This document shows positions 15,892 through 24,158 of a DNA stretch of 64,000 nucleotides, one piece after another (position 1 is the stretch's first letter; each line of letters opens with the position of its first letter). The stretch covers positions 186,001-250,000 of the forward strand of contig NZ_JAGEOJ010000009.1 of NCBI RefSeq assembly GCF_017573505.1, in the 5' to 3' direction. This stretch comes from Actinomadura barringtoniae (lineage in GTDB: Bacteria > Actinomycetota > Actinomycetes > Streptosporangiales > Streptosporangiaceae). The notes beneath the pieces are model-generated. The model saw only the letters and a program-made list of their open reading frames with translations. It was not told the origin of the DNA and did not search any database. The position numbers and the translations under genes were made by a program.

Positions 15892-16659
15892 TCACAGGTC
15901 CGCGCCCGAGGCGAGGCGCGCGAGCCGGGGCAGCGTCTCCCCGATCTGGCCCCGCAGCACGGCGTCGGCCAGGGTGTCGTACGGGGTCGGCTGGGCGTTG
16001 ATGATCACCAGCCGGGCGCCGTGCTCGACGGCCTCCAGGCACAGGCCGGCGGCGGGCTGGACGGTGAGCGAGGTGCCGACCGCCACGAAGAGATCACACG
16101 AGCGTGCGGCCATGATCGCCGCCTCCAGGACGTCCGGGTCCAGGGACTGCCCGAACGAGATCGTCGCCGACTTCTGGATCCCGCCGCACACCGCGCAGGG
16201 CGGGTCCTCCTCCCCCGCGTCGACCCGCTCCAGGACCTGCGGCATGGGCGTGCGCAGGCCGCACGACAGGCACTGGGCGTCGCGCATCGTGCCGTGGATC
16301 TCGATGACCAGCTCCGGATCGGAACCTGCCAGTTGCTGGAGTCCATCGATGTTCTGGGTCACGATCGCCCGCAGCCGCCCGGCGCGTTCGAGATCGACCA
16401 GGGCGCGGTGCCCCGCGTTGGGCTCGGCCGACCACGCCGGGTGGTCGCGCCGTGACCGCCAGGCGCGGCGCCGGACCTCCGGATCGCCCAGATAGGCGTC
16501 GATCGTCGACATCGCGGCGGCCGCCGGATCCTTGGTCCACACGCCCTGAGGCCCCCGGAAGTCGGGGATTCCGCTGTCGGTGCTGATCCCGGCGCCGCTC
16601 AGCACGGTGATCGACTCGGCCTGCGGCAGCCAGTCTGCGAGGGTCATGGGGCCGTCCAT
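15892..16659 (-). CDS. NAD-dependent protein deacylase (sirtuin)
   Basis: The 255-residue Sir2-family enzyme removes acyl groups from protein lysines using NAD. Visible motifs are GAGISTDSGIPDFRG for the NAD/substrate loop, TQNIDGL, the catalytic His in EIHGTM, and two zinc CxxC pairs (CLSCG and CAVCGG). The residues that define desuccinylase sirtuins (Ala-Tyr-Arg) are not apparent, so a plain deacetylase is more likely. The start may be the first ATG or the second (MTLADW) five codons later. It is separated from the LD-carboxypeptidase gene by 88 bases and may share its transcript. Confidence 0.88.
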   Translation of the reverse strand: MDGPMTLADWLPQAESITVLSGAGISTDSGIPDFRGPQGVWTKDPAAAAMSTIDAYLGDPEVRRRAWRSRRDHPAWSAEPNAGHRALVDLERAGRLRAIVTQNIDGLQQLAGSDPELVIEIHGTMRDAQCLSCGLRTPMPQVLERVDAGEEDPPCAVCGGIQKSATISFGQSLDPDVLEAAIMAARSCDLFVAVGTSLTVQPAAGLCLEAVEHGARLVIINAQPTPYDTLADAVLRGQIGETLPRLARLASGADL

Positions 16660-16783
16660 GCGATTAGGCTAGGCCCGGAACGCCCCCGTCTGCTCCGATT
16701 ATCCCCAGGGCTGACACCGGGGTCGCAGGACGGCGCGTCGGCTGGTGCCGGGCAGGCCTGGAGGTGAGAAACTGGGCTCTCGT

Positions 16784-17734
16784 ATGAGGTCGACCTCGCA
16801 CATCCTGGTGATCAACGGCACCAAGGTCCGCCGCCCGGTGTTCATCCTGGGCGCCCCCCACTCCGGTGCGGACCTCCTGGCGCGTGCGGTCAAGCGGTCC
16901 ACGGGCTTCCACCTGACCGCCGGCCGCCCCGGTGTGCTGCGGGTCACCTACGCCTTCGCCCGCCGGCCGTCGATCGCCACCGAACGCGAACGCGGCGCCG
17001 CGCGGGTGCTGCGCGACGCCTACGCCGAGGCCTGGCAGATCACCGAACGCGGCTGCGCCGAATGCCCGGCCGAGTGCAGGGAGCTGTCGGGGCTGCGGCC
17101 GCGGCACGGCGACGACGACCTCGACGGGCCCTGCGTCGAGCCGCGCGGGGTACAGCGATTCGCCGACGCCTCCCCCGACCTGCTCTACAGCGCCGACGTG
17201 CTCCTGGACGCCTTTCCCGACGCCCAGCTGCTGCAGGTGATCCGCGACGGCCGCGACGTGGTGGCCGACATGATGGGCGACGAACGGTGCCTGGCCTGGT
17301 TCCGGCCGGGGCTGTCGAACCTGAACGAGGTCTTCCCGAACCCGTTCCTCGGAGTCGAGGAGGTCGCCGAGCGGGACAAGTGGCCGCGGGCGGCGATGGC
17401 GGTGCGGTGCGCGCTGCGCTGGCGGGGCTCGGTGCGCCTCAGCGCGCGGTTGCGGGCCCAGACGCCGAACGAGCAGCTGTTCACCGTGCGGTACGAGGAT
17501 CTGATCGCCCGGCCGGGCGAGGTGGCCGGGGCCGTCTCGGGCTACCTCGGCACGCCGATCTCGAAGGTGGCGCTGTCGGGCGGCCTGGTGCGCACCGGCG
17601 ACCGCGAGGCCGACGAACGCAAGGTGGGCGCGTGGCGCGACCGGCTCACCGCCCGCCAGGTGGTCCAGGTGGAGAAGGTCGCGGGCACCGAGCTGGCCCG
17701 GCTGGGCTACTCGCTCAGCACGCCCGCCGGCTAG
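16784..17734 (+). CDS. Sulfotransferase family protein
   Basis: The 316-residue protein has a PAPS-dependent sulfotransferase layout. A P-loop-like 5'-phosphosulfate site (FILGAPHSGADLLARAV) occurs at about residues 20-37. The 3'-phosphate motif is VIRDGRDVVADMM, and YEDLIARPGEV follows near the C-terminal third. The acceptor is unknown and could be a glycan, lipid or natural product. A cysteine-rich insertion (CAECPAEC, then another Cys about 20 residues on) lies between the two sites and may bind metal. GGAGGTGAG lies 16 bases before the ATG, rather far; no better in-frame start fits. It is divergent from the sirtuin gene. Confidence 0.75.
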   Translation: MRSTSHILVINGTKVRRPVFILGAPHSGADLLARAVKRSTGFHLTAGRPGVLRVTYAFARRPSIATERERGAARVLRDAYAEAWQITERGCAECPAECRELSGLRPRHGDDDLDGPCVEPRGVQRFADASPDLLYSADVLLDAFPDAQLLQVIRDGRDVVADMMGDERCLAWFRPGLSNLNEVFPNPFLGVEEVAERDKWPRAAMAVRCALRWRGSVRLSARLRAQTPNEQLFTVRYEDLIARPGEVAGAVSGYLGTPISKVALSGGLVRTGDREADERKVGAWRDRLTARQVVQVEKVAGTELARLGYSLSTPAG

Positions 17735-17762
17735 CTCTGCCTCATTTCCGGCGGCTTCACGC

Positions 17763-17903
17763 CTAGCGGCGCTTGATGACGGCGGCGACCTCGGGGCCGC
17801 GCCAGCCCAGGGCGACGCCCGCCGCGCCCAGCCCGACGAGCAGCACCGTGTAGCGGCCCGTACCGGTCTTGACGACGGTGGTGGGGTTGACCATGAGACG
17901 CAT
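17763..17903 (-). CDS. Small single-pass membrane protein
   Basis: The 46-residue protein has a central hydrophobic segment (TVLLVGLGAAGVALGW) and a basic C-terminus (IKRR). The ATG at 17903 is favoured over an upstream GTG because AGGGGAGGA lies seven bases before it. I do not recognise a family. It converges on the sulfotransferase gene with 28 bases between stops. Confidence 0.5.
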   Translation of the reverse strand: MRLMVNPTTVVKTGTGRYTVLLVGLGAAGVALGWRGPEVAAVIKRR

Positions 17904-18039
17904 TCTCGTTCCTCCCCTCGACTTCCTCACAATGACTGTGACGTCACCAGATGGCCGCCGGGTTGCCGTCCTGGCGCGATCAAAGGAAGACAAGGAAACC
18001 GCATCCGCCGCCGCGTGACGGGAGATTCGCGAGAAGTCG

Positions 18040-18528
18040 TCAGGGACTGAAGATCTGCCGCATCCCCGCGACGCGGCCCTGGGCGTCCAGCCAGACGTCG
18101 AACATGCGCGCCCGGTCGGGGAACGGGCCGTACCGGTGCTCGGAGGCCTGCGACATGTCCGCGAACTGCCGCGGCGTCACCGCCGCCCCGCGCAGCCAGT
18201 CGGTGAGCTCGCCGTCGTACAGGGGCGCCGTGATCCTGATCCGGGCCCCGGGCGCCAGCGCGACCGGCGCGGGCGTCCCGACCCTGGACGGCACCAGCGT
18301 CTCCGGCCCGGCAGGCTGCTTGCGCGTCGCCCGCGCCACCAGCACCTGGTCGGGGCTCGCGCCGGGCCGTACGACCGCGAACGCCTTGCCGACCGGCGCC
18401 GCCGCGGCGGCCTGATGCCGCACCAACGTGCCGCCCGCGGGCGCCACCTGCGCGTGCTGCCGCCCGCACCCGCTCAGCGCCACGGTCCCCACCAGGCCCG
18501 TCACCGCCAGCAGGATCACCTTTCGCAT
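18040..18528 (-). CDS. Putative lipoprotein of unknown function
   Basis: This 162-residue protein starts MRKVILLAVTGLVG with a lipobox LSGC at Cys21, so it should be an exported, lipid-anchored protein. The mature part is rich in Ala, Pro and Arg up to about residue 90. It then has a compact region with YDGELTDWLRG and FDVWLDAQGRVAGMRQIF, which looks like a small folded domain. I cannot assign a family. It lies downstream of the ABC exporter gene on the same strand, 96 bases away. Confidence 0.65.
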   Translation of the reverse strand: MRKVILLAVTGLVGTVALSGCGRQHAQVAPAGGTLVRHQAAAAAPVGKAFAVVRPGASPDQVLVARATRKQPAGPETLVPSRVGTPAPVALAPGARIRITAPLYDGELTDWLRGAAVTPRQFADMSQASEHRYGPFPDRARMFDVWLDAQGRVAGMRQIFSP

Positions 18529-18598
18529 GCGACCACCCCCGACGGGGTTATGTACCCAGCCGAAAGCGGCTATGCATCACGGATGTGTATCGGCTGCG

Positions 18599-18637
18599 TC
18601 ACTCCGCGCGGTCACTCCGCGCGGTCACTCCGCGGGC
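18599..18637. repeat. Three tandem 13-base repeats at the ABC exporter stop
   Basis: The unit TCACTCCGCGCGG occurs at 18599-18611 and 18612-18624, and a near copy TCACTCCGCGGGC at 18625-18637. The last copy contains the stop codon of the exporter gene (TGA on the minus strand). The repeats copy the gene's terminal codons out of frame, which points to replication slippage. Confidence 0.8.
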
Positions 18638-20574
18638 AGGGGCTCGACGGTGAGGTCGTCCAGCTCGCCCGCGTGCCCATTCTGGGTCGCGAACTGCGTC
18701 CGGTAGAGCTCGGCGTACAGGCCGCCCTCCAGAAGCAGGTCCTCGTGCCTGCCGCGCTCCACCACGCGGCCGTCGTCGACCACCAGGATCTGGTCGGCCT
18801 CGCGGATGGTGGACAGCCGGTGCGCGATCACCAGCGAGGTGCGCCCGGCGAGCGCGGTCCGCAGCGCCCGCTGGACGGCCGCCTCGGACTCGGAGTCCAG
18901 ATGCGCGGTCGCCTCGTCCAGCACGACCACCGAGGGCTCCTTGAGCAGCAGCCTGGCGATCGCCAGCCGCTGCTTCTCGCCGCCCGACAGCCGGTAGCCG
19001 CGGTCGCCGACGACGGTGTCCAGGCCGTCGGGCATGTCGGCGATCAGGTCGCCGATGTAGGCGGACTCCAGCGCCCCGATGATCTGCTCGTCGGTGGCGT
19101 CCGGTCGCGCGTAGCGCATGTTCTCGCGGATCGAGTCGTGGAACAGATGGGCGTCCTGGCTGACCACGCCGACCTGCGTGCGCAGCGAGTCCAGCGTGAC
19201 GTCGCGGACGTCCTGGCCGCCGATCCGGACGGCGCCGTCGGTGGCGTCGTAGAGCCGCGAGACCAGGTGGGTGATCGTCGACTTGCCCGCGCCGGAGGGG
19301 CCGACCAGGGCGACCATCGCGCCCGGCGGGACGGTGAACGAGACCTCGTGCAGGACGTCGCGGCCCGGTGAGGTGTCCGAGCGCGCGATCGACTCCAGCG
19401 ACGCCAGCGAGACCTCGTCGGCGGCCGGGTAGCGGAACTCGACCCGGTCGAACTCGATGGCCGGGGCCGCGACGGCCGTACGGTCGCCGTTCGGCTGGGG
19501 ACGGGCCAGCTCGCCGGCGCCCTCCTTGTCGTCGATCAGGGGCTTGAGGTCCAGGACCTCGAAGACGCGGTCGAAGCTCACCAGCGCCGTCATCACGTCC
19601 ACGTGGACGTTGGACAGCGCCGTCAGCGGCCCGTACATCCGGGTCAGCAGGGTGGCCAGGGCGACCAGGGTGCCGAGCTCGAGCGTCCCGTCGACGACCA
19701 GGAAGCCGCCGACGCCGTAGACCATGGCGGTGGCGAGGGCCGCGACGAGCGTGAGGGCGGTGAAGAAGACCCGGCCGTACATCGCCGCGACGATGCCGAT
19801 GTCGCGAACCCGGGCGGCGCGGCCGGAGAAGTTCTCCTCCTCCTCGGCGGGGCGCCCGTAGAGCTTGGCGAGCATCGCGCCGGCCACGTTGAAGCGCTCG
19901 GTCATGAGCGAGCTCATCTCGGCGTCCAGCTGCATCTGCTCGCGGCTGACCCGCTGGAGCCGCTTGCCCACCCACTTGGCGGGGAAGACGAAGATCGGGA
20001 GCAGCAGCAGGGCGATCAGGGTGACCTGCCAGGACAGGACCAGCATCGTGATCAGCACCAGGACCAGGCTGATCACGTTGGAGACCACCGAGGACAGGGT
20101 GGTGGTGAGCGCCCGCTGGGCGCCGATCACGTCGCTGTTCAGACGGCTGACCAGCGAGCCGGTCTGCGCCCGCATGAAGAACGCGACGGGCTGGCGCTGC
20201 ACGTGCCCGAACACCTGGGTGCGCAGGTCGTAGATCAGCCCCTCACCGATCCGCGCCGAGTACCACCGCTGGGCCAGGCCGAGCACCGCCTCGAGCAGGG
20301 CGAGCCCCGCGACCGCGACGGCGAGCCAGACGACCACCTTCTGCTTGCCGGGCACGATCCCGCTGTCGATGATCGCCTTGAGCAGCAGCGGGTTGGCGAC
20401 CACGATCACCGCGGCCAGCGAGTTGAGCGCCAGGAAGAACACCAGCTCGCGGATGTACGGCCGGGCGTAGCCCGCGATGCGCTTCACGGTCCCGGGCTTG
20501 AGCCGCTGCTGGGTCACCGAGTCGTCGCGCCGGAACGACGCCATCACCTGCCAGCCGTTGCCCGGCATGCCCAT
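18625..20574 (-). CDS. ABC exporter, fused membrane and ATPase domains
   Basis: The 649-residue half-transporter of the MsbA/LmrA type acts as a homodimer or heterodimer. The membrane domain (about residues 35-345) has six helices. The ATPase domain has Walker A GPSGAGKST, signature RLSGGEKQRLAIARLLL, Walker B VVVLDEATAHLD and His switch VIAHRLSTI. A linker of about 25 extra residues before Walker A (SLASLESIARSD) is unusual. The substrate is unknown: drug, lipid or peptide. The neighbouring secreted S15 peptidase is divergent and offers no clear clue. Confidence 0.88.
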   Translation of the reverse strand: MGMPGNGWQVMASFRRDDSVTQQRLKPGTVKRIAGYARPYIRELVFFLALNSLAAVIVVANPLLLKAIIDSGIVPGKQKVVVWLAVAVAGLALLEAVLGLAQRWYSARIGEGLIYDLRTQVFGHVQRQPVAFFMRAQTGSLVSRLNSDVIGAQRALTTTLSSVVSNVISLVLVLITMLVLSWQVTLIALLLLPIFVFPAKWVGKRLQRVSREQMQLDAEMSSLMTERFNVAGAMLAKLYGRPAEEEENFSGRAARVRDIGIVAAMYGRVFFTALTLVAALATAMVYGVGGFLVVDGTLELGTLVALATLLTRMYGPLTALSNVHVDVMTALVSFDRVFEVLDLKPLIDDKEGAGELARPQPNGDRTAVAAPAIEFDRVEFRYPAADEVSLASLESIARSDTSPGRDVLHEVSFTVPPGAMVALVGPSGAGKSTITHLVSRLYDATDGAVRIGGQDVRDVTLDSLRTQVGVVSQDAHLFHDSIRENMRYARPDATDEQIIGALESAYIGDLIADMPDGLDTVVGDRGYRLSGGEKQRLAIARLLLKEPSVVVLDEATAHLDSESEAAVQRALRTALAGRTSLVIAHRLSTIREADQILVVDDGRVVERGRHEDLLLEGGLYAELYRTQFATQNGHAGELDDLTVEPLPAE

Positions 20575-20713
20575 CTGCAGCCTCCGAGGGGGTTGTCAGC
20601 CACGTAATCAAGTAAGCATCTCAGCTTGCGGGGACGACAACGCGCCATCCCCCGCTCCGCTTCCCGGCTCCGCTCTGGGCGAAAATCCCCTGGGCGCGAG
20701 GGTTGTGTACCAG

Positions 20714-20754
20714 ATCGGCCGGTTGTGGGCGATCTTGTGGACTTATCGGCCGAT
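20714..20754. promoter_or_regulatory. Paired ATCGGCCGRT palindromes in a divergent promoter region
   Basis: ATCGGCCGAT is a perfect 10-base palindrome at 20745-20754, and the near copy ATCGGCCGG lies at 20714-20722, 31 bases (about three helical turns) away. They lie in the 233-base gap between the divergent ABC exporter and S15 peptidase genes, about 55-95 bases before the peptidase start. A cooperative repressor site is possible; no regulator is identified. Confidence 0.35.
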
Positions 20755-20807
20755 CCGGTAGTAGATCAGATCGACAACCTCCCGGCTCACACCCCTCAGG
20801 AGCCCCA

Positions 20808-22742
20808 GTGACGCGAAGATCAACGTCGATCGGCGCCGGCGTGCTCACCCTCGGCACCGCCGCGCTGCTCGCCCTCACCGCACTCCCGGCGGGCGCCACC
20901 GCGCACGCCTCCCCCGCGGCCCCCGCCGCGCCGCGGCCCCAGGTCAAGATCGCGGGCGGCGAGACGCAGCCGGTGTTCTCGCGGGCCGACGCGGTGACCC
21001 AGACGGTCGACATCGAGACCACCGCCGACAGCGACAAGGACGGCGTCCGCGACCGCGTGCAGATGCGGATCATCAGGCCGAAGGAGACCGACGCGGGCCT
21101 GCGGGTGCCGACGGTCATGGAGGCCAGCCCGTACTGGGCGGGCATCAACGACGTCCCGAACCACTCGGTGGACATCGACGGCCTCCAGGCCAAGTCGCTG
21201 TCGTCCTCCAAGCGGGACCTGGCCGCGATCTACCCCGGCTATCTCGACAACTACTACGTCCCGCGTGGCTACGCGGTCGCGCAGCTGGACAGCATCGGCA
21301 CCGGCGGCTCGACCGGCTGCCCGACCTCGGGCGACCGCAGCGAGCAGGCGGGCGCCAAGGCCGCCGTTGACTGGCTGAACGGCCGCGCCCGCGGCTGGGC
21401 GCCGGACGGCACGCAGGTCAAGGCGGGCTGGTCGACCGGCAACGTCGGCATGATCGGCCAGTCCTACAACGGCACGCTGCCCAACATGGCCGCCGCCACC
21501 GGCGTCGTGGGCCTCAAGGCGATCATCCCGATCGCGGGGATCTCCAGCTGGTACGACTACTACCGGGCCAACGGCGGCGTGGTCGCCCCCGGCACCTTCC
21601 AGGGCGAGGACCTGGACGTGCTGGCCCGCGCGGTGCTGACCCGCAAGAACCCCGAGGTCTGCAAGAAGATCATCGATGACATCGAGGCCACCCAGGACCG
21701 GGTGACCGGCGACTACTCCAAGGCGTGGGCGCAGCGCGACTACGTCGGGCAGGCCAAGAACGTGCGGGCCGCCGTCATGGTGGTGCACGGCCTGAACGAC
21801 TGGAACGTCAAGGTCAAGAACTCCATCCAGTGGTGGAACGCCCTCAAGAAGGCGGGCGTCCCGCGCAAGCTCTGGCTGCACCAGGCCAACCACGCGACCC
21901 CGATGCGGTGGCGGCTGGAGGAGTGGCTGCGCCAGACCCACCACTGGTTCGACCGGTTCCTCTACAACGTCGACAACGGCATCACCAAGGAGCCGCGCGT
22001 CGACATCGAGCGGTCCCCCGGCACCTGGGAGCACGCCTCCGACTGGCCGGTGCCCGGCACCCGTGACGTGCCGCTCAGCATGAACGCGGGCCCGTCAGGA
22101 CAGCCCGGCACGCTGGCTCTGCGCTCCCAGCACGGCGCCACCCAGTCGTTCGTGGACGAGGGCCGCACCCGCACCGCCGAGCAGCTGCTGGTGAACGAGG
22201 ACAAGGCCGACCCCAACCGGCTGGCGTTCCTCACCCCGTCGCTGAAGCAGCCGGTCCGGCTGAACGGCATCCCGAAGGCCTCGGTGCGCGCCTCGCTCGA
22301 CGGGCGCTCGCCCTACCTGACGGCGCTGCTGGTCGACTACGGCACCGACACCCGCCCGACCGGCCCGCGCGTCGACACCGGCCAGAAGGTCTGCTTCGGC
22401 GAGAACGTGCCCGGTGACGAGGGCGGCTGCACCACCCGGCAGACGCTGGCCACCGAGACGGCGCCGTACAAGGTCGTCACCCGCGGCTGGCTGGACGCCA
22501 ACAACCGGCACAGCCCGAGCCGCACCGAGCCGATCAAGGCCGGGAAGACCTACGAGTTCAGCTGGGACTTCCAGCCGACCGACTACGTGTTCAAGCCCGG
22601 GCACCGGCTCGGCGTGATCGTCCTGTCCACCGACTACGACTACACGCTGCGCTACCCGGCGGGCACCAAGGTGACCCTGGAGCCCGGCTCCAGCAAGGTG
22701 ATCCTCCCGCTCGCCCGCGGCGGCCGTGAGGCCCTCCAGTAG
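20808..22742 (+). CDS. Secreted Xaa-Pro dipeptidyl-peptidase (S15 family)
   Basis: The 644-residue secreted serine peptidase should release X-Pro dipeptides from proline-rich peptides outside the cell. A signal peptide spans about residues 1-33 (basic start, hydrophobic core, AHA-S cleavage region). The catalytic domain has the elbow GMIGQSYNGTLP with the nucleophilic Ser, the Asp in VHGLNDWNVK and the His in QANHATPM. The C-terminal beta-sandwich of S15/CocE enzymes ends near residue 640. The GTG at 20808 has AGGAG five bases upstream. Acyl esterase (CocE-type) activity is an alternative. A strong hairpin terminator follows. Confidence 0.85.
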   Translation: MTRRSTSIGAGVLTLGTAALLALTALPAGATAHASPAAPAAPRPQVKIAGGETQPVFSRADAVTQTVDIETTADSDKDGVRDRVQMRIIRPKETDAGLRVPTVMEASPYWAGINDVPNHSVDIDGLQAKSLSSSKRDLAAIYPGYLDNYYVPRGYAVAQLDSIGTGGSTGCPTSGDRSEQAGAKAAVDWLNGRARGWAPDGTQVKAGWSTGNVGMIGQSYNGTLPNMAAATGVVGLKAIIPIAGISSWYDYYRANGGVVAPGTFQGEDLDVLARAVLTRKNPEVCKKIIDDIEATQDRVTGDYSKAWAQRDYVGQAKNVRAAVMVVHGLNDWNVKVKNSIQWWNALKKAGVPRKLWLHQANHATPMRWRLEEWLRQTHHWFDRFLYNVDNGITKEPRVDIERSPGTWEHASDWPVPGTRDVPLSMNAGPSGQPGTLALRSQHGATQSFVDEGRTRTAEQLLVNEDKADPNRLAFLTPSLKQPVRLNGIPKASVRASLDGRSPYLTALLVDYGTDTRPTGPRVDTGQKVCFGENVPGDEGGCTTRQTLATETAPYKVVTRGWLDANNRHSPSRTEPIKAGKTYEFSWDFQPTDYVFKPGHRLGVIVLSTDYDYTLRYPAGTKVTLEPGSSKVILPLARGGREALQ

Positions 22743-22769
22743 GCCTGTAGCGGACGTACGACAAAGATC

Positions 22770-22802
22770 GCGGCCCGGACCCCGTTCGGGGGTCCGGGCC
22801 GC
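22770..22802. terminator. Bidirectional hairpin terminator
   Basis: GCGGCCCGGACCCC (22770-22783) pairs perfectly over 14 bases with 22789-22802, leaving a five-base GTTCG loop. It lies between the convergent S15 peptidase and enoyl-CoA hydratase genes and can serve both. There is no clear U tract. Confidence 0.8.
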
Positions 22803-22835
22803 GCTTGGTTGATCTCAGCCCTTCGCGGGCTTGGC

Positions 22836-23642
22836 TCAGCCCTTCAGGGCGGCCGACAGCTCACGCAGCCGGCCGAGCTGCTCGCGGCCTTCGGCCGCGC
22901 ACTGCTCCTCCAGGCTGTTGTCGGGGGCCTCCAGCAGCAGCCGCTTGGTGGCCACCGCGGCCCCGGGGTTGACCGCCAGCAGGGCGGTCGTCAGGTCGGT
23001 GACGGTCGTGTCGAGCTCGTCCCGGGGGACGACGTACTCGGCGAGGCCCAGCCGCGCCGCCTCGTCGGCGAGCACGGTACGGGCCGTGAGGCACAGTTCC
23101 AGCGCCCGGTTGACGCCCACGATCTCCACCAGCGGCTTGGTGCCGGTGAGGTCGGGCACGAGCCCGAGCGCGGGCTCCTTCATGCAGAACTTGGTGTCGT
23201 CGGCGGCGACACGGATGTCGCACGCCAGCGCGAGCTGGAAGCCGCCGCCGATGGCGTGGCCGTGCACGGCCGCGATCGACACGATCTCCGGCCGCCGGAG
23301 CCAGGTGTACCCGGCCTGCAGCCCGGCGATGAAGGCGTCTCCCGCTTGCTGGTCCTCCCCATCGGGGAAGCCTTCATCCCCACCGCCGGAGAACATGCTG
23401 AGGTCGATCCCTGCGGAGAACGAGGGTCCCTCGCCGCGCAGGACGACCACGCGCACATCGGCTGGAAGGGAGTCGCCGATCCTGGCCAGTGCCCGCCAGG
23501 TTCGGAAGGTCATGGCGTTGCGCCGTTCGGGGCGGTTCAGCGTGACCGTCGCGACCGCGCCGTGGGCCTCGAACCGCACCCCGGCCGCATCCAGCTCGGT
23601 GGCCAGATCCGGCCGCGGGTCCCCTCCCGTGGAGTCCGCCAT
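22836..23642 (-). CDS. Enoyl-CoA hydratase/isomerase family protein
   Basis: The 268-residue crotonase-fold enzyme acts on acyl-CoA thioesters. Motifs seen are NRPERRNAMTF near residue 36, the CoA-binding SFSAGIDLSMF, and the oxyanion loop HGHAIGGGFQLALACDIR. The first catalytic Glu position is filled by CMKEPALGLVPD with Glu present. The second position, near GTKPLVEIVGVNRALEL, is less clear, so isomerase or hydratase cannot be separated. It is a single-gene unit with a palindrome in the upstream gap. Confidence 0.82.
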   Translation of the reverse strand: MADSTGGDPRPDLATELDAAGVRFEAHGAVATVTLNRPERRNAMTFRTWRALARIGDSLPADVRVVVLRGEGPSFSAGIDLSMFSGGGDEGFPDGEDQQAGDAFIAGLQAGYTWLRRPEIVSIAAVHGHAIGGGFQLALACDIRVAADDTKFCMKEPALGLVPDLTGTKPLVEIVGVNRALELCLTARTVLADEAARLGLAEYVVPRDELDTTVTDLTTALLAVNPGAAVATKRLLLEAPDNSLEEQCAAEGREQLGRLRELSAALKG

Positions 23643-23685
23643 GAAACCTCACCCTCCCGCAGTGACTGAGCGATGCGCCCGGACC

Positions 23686-23701
23686 TAAGTCACCTGACTT
23701 A
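23686..23701. promoter_or_regulatory. TAAGTCA-CC-TGACTTA palindrome upstream of the hydratase gene
   Basis: A perfect inverted repeat with seven-base arms lies 44 bases before the enoyl-CoA hydratase start. Its AT content stands out from the surroundings. This is the expected place and form of a TetR-type operator controlling an acyl-CoA gene. The regulator is not encoded nearby. Confidence 0.45.
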
Positions 23702-23743
23702 TGCCCGGACCGGCGTCACGCGGTATCGGCGGCGCTCCCGCCA

Positions 23744-23799
23744 CCTGATCCCGTCGCCGCGACCGAACCTTACTCGGTAGGTCGCGGCGACGGGTCAGG
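23744..23799 (-). terminator. Long hairpin terminator after the small HTH gene
   Basis: A 20-base-pair stem with one bulged T joins 23744-23764 and 23780-23799, around a 15-base loop. It lies 31 bases after the stop of the minus-strand HTH gene and ahead of the hydratase promoter. Confidence 0.7.
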
Positions 23800-23829
23800 C
23801 GGTGTGCTCATCCGGGGGTCGTCGTCCGT

Positions 23830-24042
23830 TCAGGACTTCTTACCGCGGGTGGCGCCGCCGCGTCCCCGCAGGTTGACGCCGGATTCGGTGAGAATCCGAT
23901 GGATGAACCCGTACGAGCGGCCGGTGGCGGCTGCCAGAGCGCGAATGCTCTCGCCGGAGTCGTACCTCTTCTTGAGTTCCGCCGCCAGCTTGTCGCGCTC
24001 GGCACCGGTCACGCGGGTGCCCTTCTTAAGGGTCTCGGCCAC
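23830..24042 (-). CDS. Small helix-turn-helix protein conserved in actinobacteria
   Basis: The 70-residue protein consists of a basic coil (LAAELKKRYDSGESI) and a helix-turn-helix (IRALAAATGRSYGFIHRIL), ending in a basic tail GRGGATRGKK. The start is the GTG at 24042, with GGGAGG five bases before it; the longer frame has no such site. Very similar short proteins (AETLKKG...RGRGGATRGKK) are widespread in streptomycetes and relatives. Their function is not established to my knowledge. A DNA-binding or nucleoid role is likely. Confidence 0.75.
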   Translation of the reverse strand: MAETLKKGTRVTGAERDKLAAELKKRYDSGESIRALAAATGRSYGFIHRILTESGVNLRGRGGATRGKKS

Positions 24043-24158
24043 GAGTACCTCCCGTAGTGATGTGGTGACCGCTGCGTTATCCCCCGCCATGATCAGTCAT
24101 TCCCGCGAGTTCGGCTACCCACTCCGCCAGAAAAGATCTGCGATAGCTGCCGTGCAGG

